Shown piece by piece: positions 1 to 4,947 of a stretch of DNA of 5,875 nt. How positions within the stretch are numbered: the stretch's first letter is position 1; each line of letters starts with the position of its first letter. Source of the DNA: Schwartzia sp. (in: firmicutes) (GTDB lineage Bacteria; Bacillota; Negativicutes; Selenomonadales; Selenomonadaceae); NCBI GenBank assembly GCA_017939945.1, contig JAGAZS010000307.1, forward strand, positions 1 to 5,875, written 5' to 3'. The notes under the pieces were generated by a model. The model was not told the origin of the DNA, made no database searches, and saw only the letters and a program-made list of their open reading frames with translations. Made by a program: the position numbers and the translations under genes.

Positions 1-195
1 GACGACCGCGCCCTTTTCCTGGAACAGCGGATATTTTTCGCCAAAGCCGCAGGCCTGCTTCGTACAGCCGGAGGTCATGTCCTTCGGATAAAAATACAGG
101 ATCACTTTTTGTCCGCGAAATTCCTTGAGGGTGCGCGTTTTCCCGTTTTGGTCCGGCAGCGCGAAGTCCGGCGCCTTGGTTCCGATTTCCAGCAT
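1..195 (-). CDS. bcp: Thioredoxin-dependent thiol peroxidase, Bcp/PrxQ type (partial, N-terminal 65 residues)
   Basis: This is the N-terminal part of a peroxiredoxin that reduces hydrogen peroxide and organic hydroperoxides in the cytoplasm, recycled by thioredoxin. Translation from the ATG at 195 gives 65 residues before the window edge cuts it off. The start shows the family opening (IGTKAPDFALPDQNGK), then a beta strand VILYFYPKD and the active-site segment DMTSGCTKQAC. Cys44 is the expected peroxidatic cysteine and Cys49 the resolving cysteine; this C-x4-C spacing marks the atypical 2-Cys Bcp/PrxQ group. Ser42 sits where Pro is common in the family, which I regard as tolerable variation. 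The start is well supported by AAGGAGG at 204-210, five to eight bases upstream. That site lies inside the 16-nt gap after the DUF1847 gene, so the two are very likely co-transcribed. The C-terminal portion is outside the window. Confidence 0.93.
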   Translation of the reverse strand, partial: MLEIGTKAPDFALPDQNGKTRTLKEFRGQKVILYFYPKDMTSGCTKQACGFGEKYPLFQEKGAVV

Positions 196-211
196 ATTGT
201 TTTCCTCCTTT

Positions 212-817
212 TTATACTTCCCCTTCATCCATGATGCCGAGCTTCCGCTTCCAGTAGCGGGAGTAGATCGCCCCCAGCGGGTTGTGGGCCAGCAGGCGGT
301 CCTTGACCACCAGCGTCGTCACCGGGCCGGGGCAGCTCCCGTTGAAGATCGCGTCGTGGCCGACGCAGAGACCGCAGGCGATGAAAAACTCCGTGCCATT
401 CTCGGCGAGGAAACGCGCCTGCATTTTCGGGTTGCACATGGCCTCATGGTCGAGCTCCGGCTTGACCTGCTTCAATCCCAGCTCCTTTTTTGCGACGCTG
501 CAGGTCTTGCAGCAGACGCTGTAAAACTCGAAGCCTTTTTGACGGAAAAATTTCGCGATGTATCGCGCTTCGGCGTTCAGCCCGATGCAGAACGCCATGC
601 CGAGCTTCCTGTACCCCATTTTCTTAGCGAATTCCGCCGTCTCTTCCAGCCGCGTGATATTGCTGTAAAAGGTGCCTTCCACATAGGCGGCGGCCTCCAT
701 CAGCTTCCGCTCCTCCTCGGTGTAGGCCGCGATCGCTTCGGCCCGGTCGACGCCCGTGCAGTTGACGCCCTTCGTGTAGCAGGCGTGGCTCTTGCAGTCC
801 GCGCAGTTTGCTTTCAT
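212..817 (-). CDS. DUF1847 family cysteine-rich metal-binding protein
   Basis: This complete 201-residue cytoplasmic protein matches, from memory, the DUF1847 family, whose function is not established. It has twelve cysteines: 5, 8, 13 and 20 near the N-terminus in a C-x2-C-x4-C-x6-C pattern, then 77, 102, 103, 106, 128, 148, 151 and 162. The N-terminal set and the C-x2-C pairs (103/106, 148/151) look like metal or Fe-S ligands; that is inference. Conserved-looking blocks are GMAFCIGL (73-80), a CCKTC segment (102-106), MCNP (127-130) and the run from ACGLCVGHDA to PVTTLVVKDR. There is no signal peptide or membrane segment. The ATG at 817 is preceded by GGAGGAG at 824-830. The gene sits directly upstream of the Bcp peroxidase on the same strand, suggesting a redox or thiol-related role, but nothing in the sequence proves one. 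Confidence 0.88.
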   Translation of the reverse strand: MKANCADCKSHACYTKGVNCTGVDRAEAIAAYTEEERKLMEAAAYVEGTFYSNITRLEETAEFAKKMGYRKLGMAFCIGLNAEARYIAKFFRQKGFEFYSVCCKTCSVAKKELGLKQVKPELDHEAMCNPKMQARFLAENGTEFFIACGLCVGHDAIFNGSCPGPVTTLVVKDRLLAHNPLGAIYSRYWKRKLGIMDEGEV

Positions 818-852
818 GTTGTTCTCCTCCGTTATAAAAAATATATATTCTT

Positions 853-861
853 ATTGTAGCA
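853..861 (-). promoter_or_regulatory. Probable promoter of the DUF1847-bcp unit (extended -10)
   Basis: Read on the minus strand, 861 to 853 gives TGCTACAAT, an extended -10 element with five of six bases matching TATAAT. The region 17 bases upstream (876-881, TATATT) is a poor -35, which is normal for extended -10 promoters. Transcription would start near 846, leaving a leader of about 29 nt with a GGAGGAG site before the ATG at 817. The AT-rich surroundings contain other weak -10-like hexamers, so the exact element is uncertain. Confidence 0.45.
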
Positions 862-910
862 TTTTATTTGCAGCGAATATAGAGGAAAAAAGACGTAGTT
901 CGTCGTTTCC

Positions 911-939
911 TTGACACTCCAATGAAAACAATATAAAAT
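911..939 (+). promoter_or_regulatory. Sigma-A-type promoter of the rny operon
   Basis: TTGACA at 911-916 is a perfect -35 element. After a 17-base spacer, TAAAAT at 934-939 matches the -10 consensus at five of six positions. Transcription would start near G946, about 65 nt before the preferred rny start codon. This is the strongest promoter in the divergent region and points at rny, so rny here seems to head its own transcription unit. Confidence 0.8.
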
Positions 940-945
940 AAACTC

Positions 946-974
946 GTATAGCTTTGCCACATTCAAAGTGATAC
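946..974 (+). promoter_or_regulatory. Dyad / stem-loop at the predicted 5' end of the rny transcript
   Basis: GTATAGCTTTG (946-956) and CAAAGTGATAC (964-974) form an inverted repeat around the 7-base spacer CCACATT. As RNA, nine Watson-Crick pairs and one G-U pair form, with a single A-G mismatch. The left arm begins at the predicted transcription start, so the mRNA could begin in a stem-loop. The same dyad could instead be a DNA operator just downstream of the promoter; the sequence alone does not decide. Confidence 0.5.
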
Positions 975-990
975 ATAAACAGCAAAAACA

Positions 991-1002
991 TGCCGAAAGG
1001 CA
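991..1002 (+). promoter_or_regulatory. Small GNRA-loop hairpin in the rny leader
   Basis: TGCC-GAAA-GGCA forms a 4-bp stem closed by a GAAA tetraloop, a stable RNA fold. It overlaps the upstream in-frame ATG at 990-992 and contains the GAAAGG (995-1000) that would serve as ribosome binding site for the ATG at 1011. It may be chance, but its position argues against translation starting at 990. Confidence 0.4.
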
Positions 1003-1010
1003 CAGAAAAA

Positions 1011-2570
1011 ATGAACGAAAGGGAGGCGCATAGTATCATAGAATTGATATTGGCGTCCGCACTCGCGCTCATAGTCGGCGCGGGGGGCGGTTATTATGTA
1101 CGCAAGCAACAGGCGGAGGGAGCGATCGGCTCCGCCGAGGAAGAGGCGCGGCGCATCGTGGAGAAAGCCGAGGCGGCGGGCGAGGCCAGAAAGAAAGAGG
1201 CCGTGCTCGAAGCGAAGGAAGAAATCCACCAGATGCGGCAGAGTCTCGACAAGGATACGAAAGAACGCAAGAACGAGCTGGCGCGTCAGGAGCGCCGCAT
1301 CCAGCAGAAGGAAGAGAATCTGGACCGGAAGCTGGAGACGCTGGAAAAGAAGGAAGAGGCGCTGATCGCGAAGGACGCGTCGCTGGAGGAGGAGCGCAGC
1401 CGCGCCGCCGAGATGCATGAAAAGCAGAAGGCGGAGCTGGAGCGTATCTCGAAGCTGACGACGGAAGAAGCGAAAGCGATGCTGATGGCCGAGGCGGAAG
1501 AGGAAATGCGCCACGAGAAGGCCATGATGATCAAGGAGTACGAGCAGCAGGCGAAGGACGAGGCGGACAAGCGCGCCCGCGATATCGTGTCGCAGGCCAT
1601 TCAGCGCTGCGCCGCCGACCAGGTGGCGGAGACCACCGTTTCCGTCGTCGCGCTGCCGAACGACGAGATGAAGGGCCGCATTATCGGCCGCGAAGGGCGC
1701 AATATCCGCGCGCTGGAAACCTTGACGGGCATCGATTTGATTATTGACGATACGCCGGAGGCGGTCATCCTGTCCGGCTTCGATCCGGTGCGCCGCGAAA
1801 TCGCGCGTATCGCTCTTGAAAAACTGATTACGGACGGCCGCATCCATCCGGCCCGGATCGAGGAAATGGTGGACAAGGCGAAACGCGAGGTCGACCAACG
1901 CATCAAGGAAGCCGGAGAACAGGCGACCTTCGATACGGGCGTCCACGGGCTGCATCCGGAGCTGGTGCGGCTTTTGGGACGGCTCCGTTATCGCACGAGC
2001 TACGGGCAGAACGTGCTGAACCATTCCATCGAGGTTGCGCAGCTCGCGGGCGTCATGGCGGCGGAGTTGGGCGTGGACGTCGCGCTGGCAAAGCGCGGCG
2101 GTCTTCTGCACGATATCGGCAAGGCCATCGACCATGAGAGCGACGGGACCCATGTGACGATCGGCGCGGACATTGCGCGCAAGCATCGCGAGTCCGCGGA
2201 GGTCATCAACGCGATTGCCGCGCATCACGGAGACGAAGAAGCGACGACAGTGGAGGCCGTGCTGGTCGCGGCGGCGGACGCCATTTCGGCGGCACGTCCG
2301 GGCGCGCGCCGCGAGAGTCTCGAGACGTATCTGAAACGATTGACGCGTCTGGAGGAAATCGCGAAGTCCTTCGACGGCGTGGACAACTGCTACGCGATTC
2401 AGGCGGGCCGCGAGGTCCGTATCATGGTGAAGCCGGACAAGGTGGACGATGTGGCGTCCATCGCGTTGGCGCACGATATTGTCAAGAAGATCGAAGCGGA
2501 ACTCGAATATCCGGGCCAGATCAAGGCAACGGTCATCCGCGAGACGCGGGTTGTCGATTACGCGAAATAA
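1011..2570 (+). CDS. rny: Ribonuclease Y (membrane-anchored endoribonuclease)
   Basis: RNase Y is the membrane-bound 5'-end-sensitive endoribonuclease that initiates mRNA decay in many Bacillota. From the ATG at 1011 the protein has 519 residues, the family's usual size. Residues 8-30 form one hydrophobic anchor (IIELILASALALIVGAGGG), followed by a long charged coiled coil to about residue 200. A KH domain carries GRIIGREGRN at 222-231. The HD phosphohydrolase domain follows, with His338 (LNHSIE), the HD pair His367-Asp368 (LLHDIGKA), AAHHGDE at 403-409 and Asp423. These include the expected metal-binding residues, so the enzyme should be active. An ATG at 990 would add seven residues but has no ribosome binding site and sits in a small hairpin; GAAAGG lies 10 nt before 1011. 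It is the first gene of its unit, led by the promoter at 911-939. RNase Y next to YmdB matches the Bacillus arrangement. Confidence 0.97.
   Translation: MNEREAHSIIELILASALALIVGAGGGYYVRKQQAEGAIGSAEEEARRIVEKAEAAGEARKKEAVLEAKEEIHQMRQSLDKDTKERKNELARQERRIQQKEENLDRKLETLEKKEEALIAKDASLEEERSRAAEMHEKQKAELERISKLTTEEAKAMLMAEAEEEMRHEKAMMIKEYEQQAKDEADKRARDIVSQAIQRCAADQVAETTVSVVALPNDEMKGRIIGREGRNIRALETLTGIDLIIDDTPEAVILSGFDPVRREIARIALEKLITDGRIHPARIEEMVDKAKREVDQRIKEAGEQATFDTGVHGLHPELVRLLGRLRYRTSYGQNVLNHSIEVAQLAGVMAAELGVDVALAKRGGLLHDIGKAIDHESDGTHVTIGADIARKHRESAEVINAIAAHHGDEEATTVEAVLVAAADAISAARPGARRESLETYLKRLTRLEEIAKSFDGVDNCYAIQAGREVRIMVKPDKVDDVASIALAHDIVKKIEAELEYPGQIKATVIRETRVVDYAK
1018..1026 (+). promoter_or_regulatory. 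Strong Shine-Dalgarno-like sequence inside the start of rny
   Basis: AAAGGGAGG at 1018-1026 is the best ribosome binding sequence in the rny 5' region, yet no in-frame ATG, GTG or TTG follows at normal spacing. The in-frame codon 8 nt downstream is ATC (1035) and the next is ATA (1038); the first TTG is at 1044, 17 nt away. It may simply encode Glu-Arg-Glu in the gene that starts at 1011, or it may mark a rare non-AUG start. Confidence 0.35.
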
Positions 2571-2609
2571 GGTTTTGCGCAGGAGCGATATGGTAAAGGA
2601 GGGGTAGTC

Positions 2610-3131
2610 ATGCAGTTTGGCCGCAAAAAGAAACCCAATATCGACGGGATCAATCTCTTGGTGTCCATTTTGGTGTGCTACCCTGAGATTGGCACGATCA
2701 GCTACGAGCCGGAGGAGGATGCGCTGCATTTTTCCTTCGCGCTGCAGGAAGTGCCGCCGCGTCAGGAGTATGAGAGCGCGGGGGAGCTGATCCGCGAGAG
2801 CATCCTGACCTATCACAGCATCGAGGGCTTCGACGATGGGCGCATCGAAATATATCTCGAAGGACAGGGGCATACGGCGTTCTTCCATGTCATCCGCGAT
2901 ATCCGCACAATCTCGCAAGGCGAGATCAGCATGATTTCGGCGATTATGCGGGAGCGGTTCGGGGAGACGCTGATTGTCGATCCCGACAGCCGGCCCGACG
3001 ATTTCGAGTTCGATCTTGCAGCCCATGAAAATGCCATCGACCACATGATCGGCACGCTGAAAATCTCGCGCGGGACGAACCGCATGATCGGCATCCGCGA
3101 GGAAGGCCGGGTCTTGGTATTCAATAAGTGA
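2610..3131 (+). CDS. Conserved-looking hypothetical protein (173 aa) between rny and ymdB
   Basis: I do not recognise a named domain. This is a soluble, acidic 173-residue protein with a basic N-terminal tail (RKKK at 5-8), one cysteine (Cys23), no signal peptide and no convincing membrane segment. The helix-like stretch GINLLVSILVC (13-23) is followed by alternating short strands and charged turns. Other visible blocks are an RIEIYLEG strand (78-85), a helix around ISMISAIMRERFGE (106-119), an acidic stretch at 124-135 (DPDSRPDDFEFD), and a C-terminal end MIGIREEGRVLVFNK (159-173). The start is firm: AAAGGAGGGG at 2595-2604 lies 5 nt before the ATG. It begins 39 nt after rny and ends 10 nt before ymdB, so it must be co-transcribed with both. 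Base and codon use resemble its neighbours, so it does not look recently acquired. A role alongside RNase Y is guilt by association only. Confidence 0.87.
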   Translation: MQFGRKKKPNIDGINLLVSILVCYPEIGTISYEPEEDALHFSFALQEVPPRQEYESAGELIRESILTYHSIEGFDDGRIEIYLEGQGHTAFFHVIRDIRTISQGEISMISAIMRERFGETLIVDPDSRPDDFEFDLAAHENAIDHMIGTLKISRGTNRMIGIREEGRVLVFNK

Positions 3132-3134
3132 GGA
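3130..3134 (+). promoter_or_regulatory. Ribosome binding site that decides the ymdB start
   Basis: GAGGA at 3130-3134 overlaps the stop codon of the preceding gene. It is 7 nt from the TTG at 3142, ideal spacing, but only one base from the ATG at 3136, which is too close for initiation. It therefore favours TTG as the start. Confidence 0.65.
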
Positions 3135-3141
3135 AATGGTT

Positions 3142-3927
3142 TTGCGAATTTTAATGGTTGGAGACGTAATAGGCCGCCCGGGCAGGGCGGCCTTTGCCAA
3201 ATATACGCCGAAGCTTCGGCAGGAGAAAAAAGCCGACCTTGTCGTCGTGAACGGGGAGAATTCCGCCGAGGGCAGGGGAGTCACGAAGAAGACGCTGGAC
3301 GAGCTCTTGCTGGGTGGCGCGGACGTCGTGACCGGCGGCAATCATATCTGGGACAAGAAAGAAGTCCTTCAGTTTATCGACGACGAGCCGTACCTGCTGC
3401 GTCCGGCGAATTACCCGACGGGCGTTCCCGGTAAGGGGGCCTGCGTCTATCCGCTCCGTGGAAAGAATGTCGGCGTGATGAACCTTTCGGGGCGCGCGTT
3501 TATGCAGGAGCTGGACTGTCCGTTCCAGCGCGTGGAAGATTTGCTGCGGGAGCTTTCCGGCGAGTGCGATGTGCTGCTCCTGGATTTCCACGCGGAATCT
3601 ACCTCGGAGAAAATGGCGATGGGCTGGTATCTCGACGGGCGCATTGCGGCGGTTGTCGGTACCCATACCCATGTGCAGACGGCGGACGAGCGCGTTCTGC
3701 CCGGCGGCACGGCGTTCATTTCCGATCTCGGCATGGTCGGTCCGTGGAACTCCGTCATCGGTTTTACGAAGGAACCGGTGCTGGCGAAGACGACGACGGG
3801 GATGCCCGCTCGATTCGAGGTCGCCGACGGCCCCGCGGTTTATTCGGCCGTCTTGCTGGCAGTCGATGACGGGACGGGAAAAGCGACGGCAATCGAGCGG
3901 ATCCAGATCCGGGAGGAAGACGTTTAG
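3142..3927 (+). CDS. ymdB: YmdB-type 2',3'-cyclic nucleotide phosphodiesterase (TIGR00282 metallophosphoesterase family)
   Basis: YmdB is a cytoplasmic dinuclear-metal phosphoesterase that hydrolyses 2',3'-cyclic nucleotides; in Bacillus subtilis it influences the choice between motility and biofilm formation. From the TTG at 3142 the protein is 261 residues and begins MRILMVGDVIGRPGR, the typical family opening. In this numbering the metal ligands fall at Asp8, Glu39, Asn40 (NGEN), Asn67 (GGNH), His150 (DFHAE), His175 and His177 (THTHVQ), and His68 is also present. As I recall, these equal the B. subtilis numbers, and the set is complete. An ATG at 3136 would add two residues, but its ribosome binding site would be only one base away. 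The gene begins 10 nt after the 173-residue protein, in the rny operon. No clear terminator follows, so some read-through into the PHP gene is possible. Confidence 0.95.
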   Translation: MRILMVGDVIGRPGRAAFAKYTPKLRQEKKADLVVVNGENSAEGRGVTKKTLDELLLGGADVVTGGNHIWDKKEVLQFIDDEPYLLRPANYPTGVPGKGACVYPLRGKNVGVMNLSGRAFMQELDCPFQRVEDLLRELSGECDVLLLDFHAESTSEKMAMGWYLDGRIAAVVGTHTHVQTADERVLPGGTAFISDLGMVGPWNSVIGFTKEPVLAKTTTGMPARFEVADGPAVYSAVLLAVDDGTGKATAIERIQIREEDV

Positions 3928-3956
3928 ATCGTTTGTTTCGGGATGTTTCATATTTT

Positions 3957-3986
3957 TTGACGAATGCGTCGGGAATATGATATAAT
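3957..3986 (+). promoter_or_regulatory. Strong promoter before the PHP gene
   Basis: TTGACG (3957-3962, five of six matches) is followed after 18 bases by a perfect TATAAT (3981-3986). A TG one base upstream (3978-3979) makes it an extended -10. Transcription would begin near 3993, about 91 nt before the preferred PHP start. A short dyad GACG-aatg-CGTC (3959-3970) overlaps the -35 and could be an operator, though four-base arms are common by chance. Confidence 0.78.
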
Positions 3987-4017
3987 ACTTTAGCTAGTTG
4001 TCAGATATTTTTGTAAA

Positions 4018-4039
4018 AAGGCCGCAGGGATGCGGGCTT
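4018..4039 (+). promoter_or_regulatory. Leader hairpin upstream of the PHP gene
   Basis: AAG-G-CCGCA-GGGA-TGCGG-G-CTT is a symmetric hairpin: five GC-rich pairs closing a GGGA loop, a G-G mismatch, then three more pairs. It lies about 25 nt into the predicted transcript. It hides the AAAAAGG (4015-4021) and the ATG at 4030, whose A is in the loop. The T-rich stretch after it (4038-4053) is interrupted, so it is not a convincing terminator. It could limit translation from 4030 or act as a regulatory element. Confidence 0.4.
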
Positions 4040-4083
4040 GTTTGGTGTTTCTTCAAAACGGAACAGGAAGTGAAAGCGGGCTT

Positions 4084-4911
4084 ATGGCAAGCGATTTACA
4101 TACCCATACGAGTTTTTCGGATGGGCGCCTCACGCCGGAGGAACTGGTCGCCGCGGCGAAGGGGGCAGGGCTTTCGTATCTTGCGATTACCGATCACGAC
4201 ACGGTGGACGGGATACGGCACCTGTACGAGCAAGGACTTTATCCGTCGAAAACCTTGCATATCATTCCGGGAATCGAGTTCAGCTGCGAGGTGGACGAGC
4301 ATGACGTCCATATTCTCGGCTACGATTTCGACATTTACAATCAGGAATTGGCGGAAAAAGTGACGGAAATTGCGGAGTCCCGATGGGAACGCTTTTCCAC
4401 GATGGTGGGAAAACTGCACGGGTTGGGCTATGACATCACGGAGTCCGACGTCCTGCAGATTGCGGGGACGTCCAAGTCCATCGGGCGGGCGCATGTAGCG
4501 CGGGCGCTGGTGAAAAAAGGTTTGGTCTCGTCTATCCGCGATGCCTTCGAGAAGCTGCTGGATTTTGGGCAGCCGGGGTATGTGCCGCATTATCGCCTCG
4601 AACCGGAGGAGGCGGTGGCGTTGATCCGGAACGCGGGCGGCGTGCCGGTACTCGCGCATCCGAAGCTCGTGAAGGACGACAAGATTGTCGAGCGGATGCT
4701 GGAGCTGGATTTCGGCGGTATCGAGGCGTATTATCCGCGGCATGACGAGGAAGATACGGCGCGGTATCTGGCGATGGCGAAGGCGCGCGGACTGCGCGTC
4801 ACGGGCGGCTCGGATTTCCACGGGATTCCGCAGCGCGAGCCGTCGGAGCTTGGAGTGTTCGTCGTGGATGACGAGCTCGCGGCGCCGTTATTCCATCCGC
4901 CGCAAAATTGA
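4084..4911 (+). CDS. PHP-domain metal-dependent phosphoesterase, YciV/RNase AM-like
   Basis: This PHP-domain hydrolase uses a metal cluster to cleave phosphoesters. The layout resembles the YciV group, whose studied members hydrolyse 3',5'-nucleoside bisphosphates or trim short RNAs from the 5' end; the substrate here is inferred. From the ATG at 4084 it has 275 residues. Metal-site motifs are DLHTHTSFSDG (4-14: His6, His8, Asp13), ITDHDT (35-40), GIEFS (63-67), VHILGY (75-80), LAHP (190-193) and GGSDFHG (241-247: Asp244, His246). The segment SIGRAHVARAL (132-142) is typical of the YciV-like middle insertion. The PHP motif normally begins within a few residues of the N-terminus, favouring 4084, although its AGGAAG is 13 nt away. 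The in-frame ATG at 4030 has AAAAAGG at 8 nt but is inside a hairpin and would add 18 residues unlike the family. It has its own promoter and precedes the P-loop/Asp23 gene by 36 nt. Confidence 0.91.
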   Translation: MASDLHTHTSFSDGRLTPEELVAAAKGAGLSYLAITDHDTVDGIRHLYEQGLYPSKTLHIIPGIEFSCEVDEHDVHILGYDFDIYNQELAEKVTEIAESRWERFSTMVGKLHGLGYDITESDVLQIAGTSKSIGRAHVARALVKKGLVSSIRDAFEKLLDFGQPGYVPHYRLEPEEAVALIRNAGGVPVLAHPKLVKDDKIVERMLELDFGGIEAYYPRHDEEDTARYLAMAKARGLRVTGGSDFHGIPQREPSELGVFVVDDELAAPLFHPPQN

Positions 4912-4947
4912 ACCACTTCAGCAAATATTTTTTGGCAGGTGAGTGTG

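Noticed and set aside
125..859. A 244-codon open frame on the plus strand opposite DUF1847 and bcp
   Set aside because: The minus-strand frames here show clear family motifs, ordered cysteines and good ribosome binding sites. The plus-strand product shows no domain and crosses the promoter region.
892..904. Short dyad GACG-tagtt-CGTC in the divergent intergenic region
   Set aside because: The arms are only four bases and there is no second copy, so chance is the simplest explanation.
963..3341. A 792-codon open frame on the minus strand, antisense to rny and the next gene
   Set aside because: Its product is low-complexity, rich in Arg, Leu, His and Asp, without any recognisable domain. It mirrors GC-rich codon bias in genes with clear RNase Y and YmdB homology on the plus strand, so it is a shadow frame.
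3151..3951. A 266-codon minus-strand frame opposite ymdB
   Set aside because: It lies antisense to a complete metallophosphoesterase with every expected ligand, and its own product shows no motif.
3928..3956. Possible terminator after ymdB
   Set aside because: There is a short T run at 3953-3958 but no GC-rich stem before it, so I do not call a terminator.
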